A DNA stretch of 64,000 nucleotides from Pseudoflavonifractor phocaeensis (GCF_016901955.1 NZ_JACJLC010000001.1:86050-150049), one strand, 5' to 3'. Counted from the stretch's first letter, positions 41,757-50,206 are shown. Program-made: numbers and translations. Notes: generated by a model not told the origin, from the sequence alone.

Positions 41757-43648
41757 GGTACTACCTCCTTCAGCAGGGCAGTACAGGTATATTCCCTGCC
41801 CTCGCAGGTAAATCGGACCGCCAGGGCCTCCGGCATGGCCCGGAGCCCCAGGTCCTCTCCCTCATAGGAGCCGGCGCTGGCCAGAATGTGATCGTCCTCC
41901 AGACTGCCCTGGCTCATCTCCACCCAATAGGATGCTTTGTCCAACACCGCCGCCGGGTCCTGGCCCTGCGTCATGGGGGCACACCGCAGCCGTTCCACCG
42001 CCGGGTCTGTCCGGAGGCCATAGCCGTCCCGCATCCCGCCGAAGGCGGCGTGGGGCTGGGCCGTGTGGTCCGGCATGGCGGAATGGGGCGTGAACAGTTG
42101 GGTGGCGTAGGGATATTGCTGGGACACCCACAGCCGGCACTGGACGTCGATCTCCAGGGTCACTCCGGCTGCCTCCGCCCGGTAGGTAACATAAGGTGTG
42201 TCCTGGCTGGGGCACAGCCAGAGATCCTCGCCGCTCCACACCTCCAGGGCGTTCAGGGGCTCCACCGTCCAGAAGGCCCCGTCGGGGCGCACTGCCACCT
42301 GCTGGGTCACCCCGCCCTCGGTACTGGTGCCCTCCAGGGGCAGGAAAAACAGGGCGCCGGTGTAGCCCCCATCTCCGTCTGGCAGCAGGTTCATCACCGA
42401 CCACTGTGCCATCCGGGTGCCGCTGCTCATCCAAAAGTCCAGCTGATCAAATAAGCGGTCCAGTTCCATGCCGTTGTCGTTGGGGGATTGGGAGGCCGTC
42501 CCAAACAGCTCTGCCTGAGCCTCTGCCGGGGCCGCCATGTACAGGTAGAGAGGGCTGTTGCTGAGCACCCCCTTGGCGTAGGTGTCCAGAGCCCCGGCCA
42601 CGGTGGTGGGCCGGTTGAGCCGGGCAGCCGCCAGGGGGATGGAACCGGATTCCCTGGGGTCGGGCACCTCCGCCGCCTGGCCGGACCCGGCCAGACAGGC
42701 GATGGCCAGCACCGCCGCCACGCAGCCCGACGCCAGGCCCATGCCCCGGGGATACCGCTTGAACCGGGCAATGGCCTGGATCCGGGCCTTGATGTGCTGC
42801 CCGCCGTTGGCCATGGAGGTGGTGCCGGGGGCCCGGGCGTATTTGTCGTCCGCCATGGACAGCAGGATCACGCCGTACTGACGGCGCTCCTCTCCCTCCA
42901 GCCGCTCCAGCACCCGCTGGTCACACAGGGACTCGCAGTCGTTTTGGGCCTGGTCCCAGCAGTACCACAGCAGGGGATTGCACCAGTGGAGGCACCGCAG
43001 GGCGCACATGGCCACCCCGGCCCACAGGTCGCCGTATTTCAGGTGGAGCAGCTCGTGGAGGATCACTTTGTCGTCCACCGTCCACTCCGGCAGCACCAGC
43101 ACCGGGGACAGGGGGCCGCACACGAAGGCACTCTCCACCCCCGGCAGTACCACCACCCGCCTGGGGGCCTTCAGACCGTACCGGGCGGCCACCGTCGCCA
43201 CCTGCTCCAGCGCCTGGGGGGAGGGGCTGCGCCCCCCTGCCACCCGCCAACCCAGGGCCAGGTAGGACAGGAAAAACCATAGCAGCGTCACCGCCACCCC
43301 GGCGGCATAGAGGAAAAAGAGCCAGTCGGTGACGCTGGCGGGAGGCACAAGCCGGACCAGAGGAATGGGGGCGGTGACTGCCGTGACTCCGTAGGGGTCG
43401 GTGAGGGCGGAGGCTAGGGGCAGCTCTATGCTGGCCTTGGCGGCCTCCAGGGTCACCCGGCCCAGGGGAAGGAGAGACCGGCCCAGCAGCCCTGCCGGCA
43501 GCAGGAGCCGCAGGGCCAGAATGGCCCATATCCCGTACTGCCACCGGGGGGAGAGCTTATCCAGAAAGAGCCGCTTGGCGATGAGCAGCACCGCCGCCGC
43601 CACCGAGGCAGTAAGGGTTTGGAGCAAAAAAGACCAGATGTTTTCCAT
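41753..43648 (-). CDS. BlaR1/MecR1-type M56 membrane peptidase
   Basis: A 631-residue protein. Four N-terminal membrane segments (about residues 5-25, 38-55, 107-133 and a later one near 310) surround a cytoplasmic zinc protease with HELLH at 198-202. The extracytoplasmic C-terminal half (about 330-631) does not show the penicillin-binding SxxK/SxN/KTG set of BlaR1, so the signal is probably not a beta-lactam. When triggered, M56 proteins cleave their BlaI-type repressor, which is encoded just upstream. It is translationally coupled to the small membrane protein downstream. Confidence 0.87.
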   Translation of the reverse strand: MENIWSFLLQTLTASVAAAVLLIAKRLFLDKLSPRWQYGIWAILALRLLLPAGLLGRSLLPLGRVTLEAAKASIELPLASALTDPYGVTAVTAPIPLVRLVPPASVTDWLFFLYAAGVAVTLLWFFLSYLALGWRVAGGRSPSPQALEQVATVAARYGLKAPRRVVVLPGVESAFVCGPLSPVLVLPEWTVDDKVILHELLHLKYGDLWAGVAMCALRCLHWCNPLLWYCWDQAQNDCESLCDQRVLERLEGEERRQYGVILLSMADDKYARAPGTTSMANGGQHIKARIQAIARFKRYPRGMGLASGCVAAVLAIACLAGSGQAAEVPDPRESGSIPLAAARLNRPTTVAGALDTYAKGVLSNSPLYLYMAAPAEAQAELFGTASQSPNDNGMELDRLFDQLDFWMSSGTRMAQWSVMNLLPDGDGGYTGALFFLPLEGTSTEGGVTQQVAVRPDGAFWTVEPLNALEVWSGEDLWLCPSQDTPYVTYRAEAAGVTLEIDVQCRLWVSQQYPYATQLFTPHSAMPDHTAQPHAAFGGMRDGYGLRTDPAVERLRCAPMTQGQDPAAVLDKASYWVEMSQGSLEDDHILASAGSYEGEDLGLRAMPEALAVRFTCEGREYTCTALLKEVVP

Positions 43649-43685
43649 AGGAGCACCTCCAACATGCGGGTGGGGATGGGCGGTC

Positions 43686-44051
43686 TTACACTTCCATATC
43701 GTCCAGCAGCCTGCGCAGCTCCTCCCGCTCCTGGGGGGTCAGCGTTTCCTCCTTCAAAAAGGCGGCCACCAGCTTGCCTGCCGAGCCCTGGTACACCCGC
43801 TCCAACAGGCCCCGCCGCTCCTGGGCGGCGCAGGCCTCCCGATCTACTGCCGCCAGGTAGCGGTGGGGCGCGGCATTCTTATCGATGCGTACCAGTCCCT
43901 TGGCCTCCATCCGGGTAAGGTAGGTGAGCACTGTGTTCCGGCTCCAGCCGGTGGCGGGGTGAAGAGCCTCCACCGCCTGGCCCAGGCTCAGGCCGTTCCC
44001 TCCCGTCCACAGGACCTCCAGGACCTTCCACTCTTTGTCGCTGAGCTTCAC
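43686..44051 (-). CDS. BlaI/MecI/CopY-family repressor
   Basis: A 121-residue winged-helix repressor: LSDKEWKVLEVLWTGGNGLSLGQAVEAL near residues 3-30, then the recognition helix region TGWSRNTVLTYLTRMEAKGLV. The C-terminal third is the dimerisation part cleaved by M56 proteases. GTG 44051 is preceded by AGGAGG at eight bases; TTG 44057 is a weaker choice. The promoter upstream contains dyads of BlaI-operator type, so it probably represses its own operon (blaI-like, M56, membrane protein). Confidence 0.9.
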   Translation of the reverse strand: MKLSDKEWKVLEVLWTGGNGLSLGQAVEALHPATGWSRNTVLTYLTRMEAKGLVRIDKNAAPHRYLAAVDREACAAQERRGLLERVYQGSAGKLVAAFLKEETLTPQEREELRRLLDDMEV

Positions 44052-44064
44052 GGTCAAAACCTCC

Positions 44065-44116
44065 TACAACTGTCGTATTTATTTATTATACTACACGTGT
44101 AGGATGCCTTTGTCAA
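44065..44116 (-). promoter_or_regulatory. Promoter with BlaI-type operators
   Basis: On the minus strand TTGACA (44111-44116) precedes TAGTAT (44089-44094, 16-bp spacer) overlapping TATAAT (44085-44090). The perfect palindrome CTACACGTGTAG at 44091-44102 lies in the spacer, and a second dyad TACAACTGTCGTA (44065-44077) lies next to the ribosome site. Both resemble the TACA/TGTA dyads bound by BlaI and MecI. Confidence 0.65.
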
Positions 44117-44128
44117 GTTAATAAAAAG

Positions 44129-44170
44129 CCATGCCGGACAACCCTGCTGAGGCTGTCCGGCATGGTTTTT
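44129..44170. terminator. Terminator of the MATE gene
   Basis: A 12-bp perfect stem (arms 44129-44140 and 44154-44165) with a T-run on both strands. It lies directly after the stop of the leftward MATE gene. Confidence 0.85.
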
Positions 44171-44172
44171 GG

Positions 44173-45555
44173 TCAGGTGTTAAGGGAAGGAACGCCTACG
44201 GCCGGCCGGAAGCGCCGGTACACATAGAAGGAGAGAAGTACCGTCAGGGTGTCCGCCGTGACCTGGGACCACACCAGGCCGTACATGCCGAATATGGCGT
44301 TGAGCAGAAAGAGCATGGGGATGTTGAAGCCCAACCACCGGGTGACTCCCAGGAGCAGGGAGATCCGGCCCTTTCCGAAGGCCTGGAAGAGATAGACGGT
44401 AAAGAAACTGAGGAACATCAGGGGGGTGGCCAATACCCGAACCCGGAGAAACTGAGAAGCCAACTCCACTGTCAGGGGGTCGGAGATGAACAGATGGGCG
44501 AACTGGACGGCAAAAAGCTCATATAGGGCAATGCTGACGGCAGCGATCACCAGTCCCAGCCGGCGGGAAAGGCGGATGGCTTCATTCATGCGAGCCGCGT
44601 TTCCGGCAGAGTAGTTGTAAGCCACCAGAGGCAGCATACCTTGACAGATGCCAACTCCCACATTGAGAGGGAAACGCTCCACCTTCAGAACGATGCCAAT
44701 GGCGGCCAGGGCCAGGTCGTGGTAGGAAACCATCAGCTTGTCCAGTACCACATAGTCCAGGTCAAAGAGAAAGGTGGCGATGGCGGAAGGAACGCCCACG
44801 CCGAATACGGCGATGACGCTGGCTTTGGCGGGAAGGCCGTGTTTGGGGAAAAAGGTGATCACCGAGCCCCGTCCCATCCGCAGCAGTACTGTCAGGAAGA
44901 AGAGAAAGGCCACGCAGTTGGACAGGCAGGTGGCCATGCCGGCTCCAAGCACCTCATAGCCGTCCGGCATAAGCACAAACATAAACAGGGGATCCAGAGC
45001 GATGTTGAGGACGCCGCCCAGAATGATGCCGGCACTGGCCTCCCGGGAGCGGCCGATGCTGCGGATCAGGTTGGCCAGCACATTGGACAGTACTGTGGGC
45101 ACACCGCCGATGACGATGACACATAGGGCGTACTGCCTGGCGAAGGAAAAGGTGTTTTCTCCTGCTCCCAATAAGTATAGTATGGGATCCATAAAGCATC
45201 CGATCCCAGTGGCAAAGAGGGCGGAGATGGAGAGCCCCAGGTACAGGGAGAAGGTGCCCACCCGCCTGGCCTCTTCCGGTCTGGACTGGCCCAGCAGGCG
45301 GGAGATTAGAGAGCCCCCGCCGATTCCCGCCAGGCCCGCCAGACAGAGGGTGATGTTGAACACAGGAAGGATCAGGGAGGTAGAGGCCACCATATAGGGG
45401 TTGTTGGTCAGCCCCACGAAAAAGGTGTCTGCCATATTATAAATCAGCACGATCAGCTGGCTGACCACCGCGGGGAAGATCATCTTCCGCAGGGCGGCGG
45501 GGATGGGGAGACGTTCGAATACATCGGCTTGGGCGGGATTGGCTTGTCCTTGCAT
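44173..45555 (-). CDS. MATE-family efflux transporter
   Basis: A 460-residue protein with 12 predicted helices and duplicated MATE halves. N-terminal features PAVVSQLIVLIYNMADTFFVG (about residues 28-48) and IGGGSLISRLLGQ (about 78-90) are typical. It would export cationic compounds using a sodium or proton gradient. It stands alone with its own terminator; a tRNA-derived attachment site and integrated element lie just upstream. Confidence 0.88.
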   Translation of the reverse strand: MQGQANPAQADVFERLPIPAALRKMIFPAVVSQLIVLIYNMADTFFVGLTNNPYMVASTSLILPVFNITLCLAGLAGIGGGSLISRLLGQSRPEEARRVGTFSLYLGLSISALFATGIGCFMDPILYLLGAGENTFSFARQYALCVIVIGGVPTVLSNVLANLIRSIGRSREASAGIILGGVLNIALDPLFMFVLMPDGYEVLGAGMATCLSNCVAFLFFLTVLLRMGRGSVITFFPKHGLPAKASVIAVFGVGVPSAIATFLFDLDYVVLDKLMVSYHDLALAAIGIVLKVERFPLNVGVGICQGMLPLVAYNYSAGNAARMNEAIRLSRRLGLVIAAVSIALYELFAVQFAHLFISDPLTVELASQFLRVRVLATPLMFLSFFTVYLFQAFGKGRISLLLGVTRWLGFNIPMLFLLNAIFGMYGLVWSQVTADTLTVLLSFYVYRRFRPAVGVPSLNT

Positions 45556-45671
45556 CGTGTGCCACCTGAGCTTTCCGGTTGCTGGATGTCACTACCTGCC
45601 GGGAGTGGCATGCGGCCTTGCCGTAATCTGTTACATTTAGAAGGAATACCTATCAGCGCCAAAAATTCAAA

Positions 45672-45701
45672 AAGAAGGACACCCCGGCGGATGCCCTTCT
45701 T
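45672..45701 (-). terminator. Terminator downstream of the tRNA-Thr 3' fragment
   Basis: A 10-bp stem with one G-T pair (arms 45692-45701 and 45672-45681), followed on the minus strand by TTTTTGAATTTTT. It is most simply the original terminator of the tRNA gene whose 3' end survives at 45704-45746. Confidence 0.75.
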
Positions 45702-45703
45702 CT

Positions 45704-45746
45704 TGGAGCTACTGGTGGGAATCGAACCCACAACCTTCTCATTACG
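45704..45746 (-). repeat. tRNA-Thr(CGT) 3' half, attachment-site remnant
   Basis: Read on the minus strand these 43 bases run from the anticodon CGT (CGTAATGAG) through the variable region and T-arm (GTGGGTTCGATTCCCAC) to the acceptor strand and CCA. Upstream of the anticodon the sequence no longer fits a tRNA: there is no matching anticodon 5' stem, D-arm or acceptor 5' strand. Breaks at the anticodon loop are typical of tyrosine-recombinase crossover sites, and an integrase lies 175 bp away. No second copy or intact tRNA was found to the right within the window. Confidence 0.8.
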
Positions 45747-45920
45747 AGCGCTGCCTGAAACACCCTTTTGGGGAGATATGGTAAAGAAATTAACTTGTTG
45801 ACAAAATGTGTTTTTGTTGGCATGATGACATAAATTGCGTCAAAAATCACACTTATTGTACCGTCTTTGACATCGGATGTCAACAAAAAATGAAGGGTGG
45901 TCTGTTGACCACCCTTATGC
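45747..45920. other. Element end with repeated TTGTTGAC-like motifs and integrase terminator
   Basis: Between the tRNA fragment and the integrase lie several related short motifs: TTGTTGACA near 45795, TTGTTGGCA near 45814, TGTCAACAA near 45879 and TGTTGACC near 45903. These could be arm-type integrase binding sites. A 10-bp stem (arms 45893-45902 and 45907-45916) with TTTTTT on the minus strand is the integrase terminator. Confidence 0.5.
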
Positions 45921-47429
45921 TCACACTACCATCCTGTTGGCATTTTTTCGATTGAGTTCATCATAAAAACCCTCTGTTGCTTTCATAGCCATTTCATCGT
46001 TGACGTGGGTATAAATCTTCATAATAATATCTGGGGTGTTGTCACCCATTATTCTTTGGATGACTGAGATTGGCTGACCAGATAGGATCAAGCGAGTACA
46101 CATCGTATGTCTGAATTTATAGAGATTGATTCCCATATCCTCAATATGATACTGCTTTCTGTATCTTTGAATCAGAGATTGATAGGATGATTCTGACCTG
46201 ACATTACCTACCTTATCTGAAAAAATAAATTGACTGTTACGCTTGCCTGCACTCCTGCTCCTACTGACAAATTGCTTCCACTCCTGTAAGGCTTTTACGG
46301 CCAGATCAGACAGTCGGAGTGTCCTTACACTATACTCAGACTTAGGGGTGGAGATGATGTCCCTATGCTTTGCCTGTCGTTTCAAAGTAGTAATTTCTTC
46401 ATACTGCACGGTTGCAGCCTGCTGAATTCGGATTGTCTTTTGGAGTGGGTCGAATGAATCCCATTCCAGAGCCCTCAATTCCCCAGGACGCATTCCAGTA
46501 CACTCTAAAACTGCAAAAATGGTGTAAAGTTCCAGACTGTATTTTCTGCTGGTTTGAAACAGAACATCTATATCCTCGTCTGAGAAAGTAGGATATTTGT
46601 CTTTGGCGACAGGCTTTTTACTGGTAGGACACCTTAATCTTCTCATAATATCTACTGGTATATCGTTGTTATCAAGGGCTGTCTGAAAAATCAGTTTGGT
46701 TGTATTGAAACTGTGTCTTACGCCACTTTTAGCGTAAGCGTACCTGATTTTTTCAAAAGCCTTTTTGATATCCTGTTCTGTAATCTCTACCATCTTCTTG
46801 CTGCCTATGTATGGCAGCATCATCTTGCTTCCTCGTCTGTAATTTTCAATCGTGCGGGTTGTGGCTTTGCCAACACCAGAATTCAACAGTTCAATAGCGT
46901 ATTCCTCAAAGGTCAGTTGGGTGTACTGGGAGAGGGCAAGGGATGCCATAGGTTGAGCAGGAACAAAAGGTGTGCTGACTACCTGAACCCCATTCAATTC
47001 CTGTAACCTCTTAGCAAGGTAGGCATCAGCCTCTTTCTGAGACTTGGAACTCTTGCTCTCTCTTTTCCTCTTGCCATCAGGGGTCTTCCCAAGGTCTATC
47101 TGCACCATAAACCTACCATCTTTTAGGGCTGAAATATACCCCTTATAAATCATACCTGCACCTGCTTTCTCTGGCTCAACGACTACATCATCTTTGGTCA
47201 ACAGGCATGATACCTCCTGGGGTTCTGGATATCCACTGGGATGTTGCCCAGAATCAACAGTTGAATTTTGTCCCGCAAGGCTTTCTATGCTTTGCGTGGT
47301 AATGTAGGTATCGCCAGCTGCGGCGATACCTACCAGAACACCCGTATTAATCATTGACAGGACTGCTTTCTTGGGAACTCCCAACTTCTTTGCTGCTGAA
47401 GGTACACTTATCAATAAACTATTATTCAT
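45921..47429 (-). CDS. int: Tyrosine recombinase (integrase) with N-terminal excisionase-like HTH
   Basis: A 502-residue integrase, about 100 longer than the Tn916 type. Residues 1-55 look like an AlpA/excisionase-type helix-turn-helix (VPSAAKKLGVPKKAVLSMI), 93-150 an AP2-like arm-binding domain, 170-270 the core-binding domain, and 285-490 the catalytic domain. Catalytic residues R314, K363, R440 and nucleophile Y473 (IYTHV) are present. Two usual histidines are Y437 (YKFRHT) and D463 (MGDNT); the second change is common in related Firmicutes integrases. It is AT-rich compared with flanking genes. It presumably inserted this element into tRNA-Thr. Confidence 0.9.
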   Translation of the reverse strand: MNNSLLISVPSAAKKLGVPKKAVLSMINTGVLVGIAAAGDTYITTQSIESLAGQNSTVDSGQHPSGYPEPQEVSCLLTKDDVVVEPEKAGAGMIYKGYISALKDGRFMVQIDLGKTPDGKRKRESKSSKSQKEADAYLAKRLQELNGVQVVSTPFVPAQPMASLALSQYTQLTFEEYAIELLNSGVGKATTRTIENYRRGSKMMLPYIGSKKMVEITEQDIKKAFEKIRYAYAKSGVRHSFNTTKLIFQTALDNNDIPVDIMRRLRCPTSKKPVAKDKYPTFSDEDIDVLFQTSRKYSLELYTIFAVLECTGMRPGELRALEWDSFDPLQKTIRIQQAATVQYEEITTLKRQAKHRDIISTPKSEYSVRTLRLSDLAVKALQEWKQFVSRSRSAGKRNSQFIFSDKVGNVRSESSYQSLIQRYRKQYHIEDMGINLYKFRHTMCTRLILSGQPISVIQRIMGDNTPDIIMKIYTHVNDEMAMKATEGFYDELNRKNANRMVV

Positions 47430-47501
47430 ATATCAAATCTCCTTAACCAATTTTATAGAAACCACTTGTTTCTGCATTGATTAAGGAAAACTGTCATCGT
47501 T

Positions 47502-47768
47502 TTAGTGTGTTTTTCGTTTTTTGTGTTCTTTTTGAAGTGTATATGTCAAATTCATCAAATCATCTGCCAAATCTGCGACACTCCTGATAATTAACTTATC
47601 GCCTACATCCATACTCTCCAAAAGTTTGCAGAATTCACCCCTGTTATTATCCTGGTCAAAGACAAGCTGTTCATCTGTAAGCCCCATCTTCTGGATCAGT
47701 TGAAAAACTGGTTGATTGCTGTGCTTTTCTACACCATTCCCATTTTCCATCACATAGGCCCAAACCAT
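47502..47768 (-). CDS. Degenerate serine-recombinase (resolvase N-terminal) domain protein
   Basis: An 88-residue protein whose layout follows the resolvase N-terminal domain (VWAYVMENGNGVEKH at the start, LVFDQDNNRGEFCKLLESMDVGDKLIIRS in the middle). The nucleophilic serine of the RVSTxxQ motif is absent and the arginines of the SLDRLGR region are replaced by VADLADD, so it should not cut DNA. It may act as a DNA-binding or architectural partner of the integrase upstream. ATG 47768 has GGGGGTG upstream. Confidence 0.6.
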   Translation of the reverse strand: MVWAYVMENGNGVEKHSNQPVFQLIQKMGLTDEQLVFDQDNNRGEFCKLLESMDVGDKLIIRSVADLADDLMNLTYTLQKEHKKRKTH

Positions 47769-48183
47769 AGGTACACCCCCTTCCTGTTATTAAGAGGGAA
47801 TAGGGGAACTTCCCGTATTCCCTACACAATGAAAACTGTATCAAAATCCCTTGACATTTTGGATTTATGACCACAATCTAAGGGGTTTTGGTAATAAATA
47901 AAAATATTTGCTGATTTTTTGCATCTAATATTTTCAGCACCATAAAATATAGGTAAATAACACTTTAGATGCTCAAAAAATAAATATTTTTGCCTTTATT
48001 CCCTTGAGAATGCGGAAATAATTTAAATTCCCATATTCATCCCATTTTGGTTATAAATTGAATTATGACCAAAATCCCAATGGACTTTGACACTTTCCCG
48101 TAACCCATCAGGGAAAAGGGGAAGGACTACAATCCAAAGGATAACAGAACCATCCCCAATCCCATAAGGTTTTGACACACTCA
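47769..48183. other. AT-rich non-coding stretch of the integrated element
   Basis: A 415-bp stretch without a credible gene. It contains the inverted repeat at 48044-48075 and several partial copies of ATGACCA-AAATCC and TTTTGACA-like words. It could hold promoters for the leftward small genes, an operator array or a replication/transfer site. Nothing firmer can be said. Confidence 0.4.
48044..48075. repeat. Inverted repeat in the element
   Basis: Arms ATTTTGGTTATAA (48044-48056) and TTATGACCAAAAT (48063-48075) are complementary except at one position, with a 6-bp spacer. A partial copy (ATTTTGGATTTATGACCA) lies near 47855. It looks more like a protein-binding site than a terminator, since no T-run follows. 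Confidence 0.5.
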
Positions 48184-48498
48184 TTAAGTTCCTGAGCGTA
48201 GAAACTTAGTCTGCACTTTGAAACACTCAGTCATAAAATTTTCAAACTCTAAAAATTCAATCTTATCTTTACATATCTGACTGGGTGAGTAAATCAGCAG
48301 CGTGTCAAACCTTGCTTTTGCGTCAATTACCTTGACTTCCCTAAGAATATCTTTTGAACCACCAAAAGTTACAATACAATCAATAACCTCAATATTACTT
48401 TTCCAAGCCTGCATAGCGAGTTGACAGGCCTGATAAACTGCTGTCCTAATACCACTTTTATCACTCTTGACTTTCAAAGCGATTACCGCTTTTTCCAT
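48184..48498 (-). CDS. Second resolvase-like small protein, degenerate
   Basis: A 104-residue protein. ARFDTLLIYSPSQICKD resembles the RFDVLLVYxxDRLGRR segment of serine recombinases, but the arginines are lost and no active-site serine motif is seen at the N-terminus (MEKAVIALKVKSDKSGIRTA). It is similar in kind to the protein at 47502. ATG 48498 follows AGAGGTGG. Function unknown; an element-encoded accessory DNA-binding protein is a reasonable guess. Confidence 0.5.
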   Translation of the reverse strand: MEKAVIALKVKSDKSGIRTAVYQACQLAMQAWKSNIEVIDCIVTFGGSKDILREVKVIDAKARFDTLLIYSPSQICKDKIEFLEFENFMTECFKVQTKFLRSGT

Positions 48499-48655
48499 AA
48501 ACACCACCTCTTTTTCTTAGTCCATCTTCCTGAACCACTACTCAATATAAAAATTACTGTCCCACATTTCCTATAACTGTGTCTTTCTTTTCCATTTATG
48601 CCCTTCATTTTTCTGAGAAAAGAACAAATAGTGGGTAGTGCTGCTGACAAAGATG

Positions 48656-48683
48656 AACCCCACGCCGGTACCGGCGTGGGGTT
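48656..48683. repeat. 28-bp perfect palindrome
   Basis: A fully self-complementary 28-bp sequence centred on GGTACC (arms 48656-48669 and 48670-48683), GC-rich inside AT-rich DNA. It lies just after the stop of the truncated primase gene. It lacks a strong T-run on either side, so it is an imperfect terminator at best. Confidence 0.6.
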
Positions 48684-48709
48684 AGTGTTGAATATACATA
48701 TTCAAATCC

Positions 48710-49531
48710 TCAACTCTGACTCCAGATCTCCTTGACCTTTTCCAAATCGTCTGCTGATACGGTAGAGCCAGCCATATTTTCAAACAGATAACTGACCTTT
48801 GCGATAAAATCAGGTTTCTTTATGGGCATCAGGTGATGTTCTATACACCATTCATTGTACCTATCATACATACTGCCTTTATCGTGAAACTGACACTCAG
48901 ACCTGATATTTTGGATAAACCAACCTTTGGAATTGTTGAAATGAGCGTATTTCAGGGTTTCATAAGTCAGTCCTACACCCTCTCCACCAAGTAACTTCTT
49001 TTTGTCTTTGGCAAACTGCTGTGAGGTTTTCTCCTCCATATTAGCATATAGAACACCCATTTCATTTAGGCGCACACCAACAAAATACTCTATACCACTC
49101 TTTTTCTTTTCAAATGACCTACTTATTTCCTCATAGAATTTGTTACGGATAGTGGGCTTAAAGTTGTTGTCCCTACACCAATTTTTATAAGTAGAGAAAA
49201 GCAATGTGGTCTGTATTCTATCAGTTGAATTTTCACTTTTTTCCAGACAATCCTCAATAAATTGTTCTGTTATATCCATTTCCTTTCTGTACTCACCCTT
49301 ATAAGCCTGCATACTATCGGTCTCAAAAATCTCTTTTTCCTCTAAGACCAAGGACAACCCCTGCAGCATCCAGTTGAAAATACCTGCTTTTTCTTGCTCC
49401 AACTTGCTTTTTAGGGTGGGGTCCTTTTGGGTAATGACCTGCTCAAACGGGAATAGGCGTAACCTACCCCAAGCTGCTGTATCCCTGGGTGGAATATATG
49501 GCCTAAAATTACTGTCAATGAAGATAGTGTG
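48710..49531 (-). pseudogene. D5/P4-type primase-helicase, C-terminal fragment
   Basis: The frame resembles the end of a phage/plasmid D5-family primase: TIFIDSNFRPYIPPRDTAAWGRLRLFPFEQVI, then a C-terminal domain with FIEDCLEKSENSTDRIQTTLLFSTYKNWCRDN and further sequence to the stop. Homology begins abruptly at about 49531; the expected N-terminal primase and Walker A regions are missing. Upstream of that point the same frame runs through the antisense of a ParB gene, so it is not a real start. About 270 C-terminal residues remain. Confidence 0.75.
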
Positions 49532-50206
49532 AAGGAACGGGGCATCCTCTCCCCGGTGCTGGTGCGGCCCATGCCGGACAACAGCTATCAAATGGTGTCC
49601 GGCCACCGGTGCAAGCTGGCTGCAGAGCTGGTGGGCCTGCCCACGGTTCCCTGCTTTGTCCGGGAGCTGACCGACGATGAAGCCATCATCGTCATGGTGG
49701 ACAGCAACCTTCAGCGGGAGCAGGTCTTACCATCAGAAAAAGCGTTTGCCTACAAAATGAAGCTGGATGCCATGAAGCGACAGGGAGAATGCACAGATTT
49801 AACTTTTGGCCCAGTGGGCCAAAAGTCTGCTACTATCAATTCCAGAAACGATTTAGCCGCGGAAGCCCCCGATAGTTCCAGGCAAATCCACCGCTATATC
49901 CGCCTAATAAACCTGATTCCCCTAATTTTGAGCATGGTTGACAATACTGTGCTGAAAGAAACGGGCAAGCCGCAAATGGCCCTGCGCCCCGCCGTGGAGC
50001 TGTCCTATCTGCCAGAAAGTGAGCAGACCGCCTTGCTGGAGGTTATGGAGGGCGAGGACCGCACTCCGTCCCATGCCCAGGCCATCAAAATACGGAGCTT
50101 TTCAGAGCAAGGCAAGTTAAACCCGGATGTGATCCTGTCCATCATGCAGGAGGAAAAGCCAAATCAGGTGGAGCAATTCAAAATGGAGTATTATCATAAA
50201 AGTTGA
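49526..50206 (+). pseudogene. ParB-like partition protein lacking its N-terminus
   Basis: Homology to ParB/Spo0J-like proteins of mobile elements starts in mid-domain at SVKERGILSPVLVRP and continues through SGHRCKLAAELVGLPTVPCFVREL, EAIIVMVDSNLQREQVLPSEKAFAYKM and a C-terminal helical part to 50206. The usual first 50-100 residues are absent; only the GTG within the junction (49529) could start translation and it has no ribosome site. The left edge coincides with the truncated primase edge. This gene is GC-rich, unlike the primase, so the two came from different sources. Confidence 0.75.

Noticed and set aside
41753..44051. A beta-lactam resistance sensor (blaR1-blaI)
   Set aside because: There is no beta-lactamase gene and no penicillin-binding motif in the sensor half. 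The BlaI/M56 architecture alone does not indicate resistance.
45704..45746. A complete tRNA-Thr gene
   Set aside because: Only the anticodon-to-CCA half is present; no D-arm or 5' acceptor strand is found next to it.
48710..49606. A 298-codon primase gene starting at 49606
   Set aside because: The first about 25 codons are antisense ParB sequence and do not belong to the primase family.
49529..50206. A functional ParB gene starting at GTG 49529
   Set aside because: The GTG is inside the recombination junction, lacks a ribosome site, and homology begins in mid-domain.
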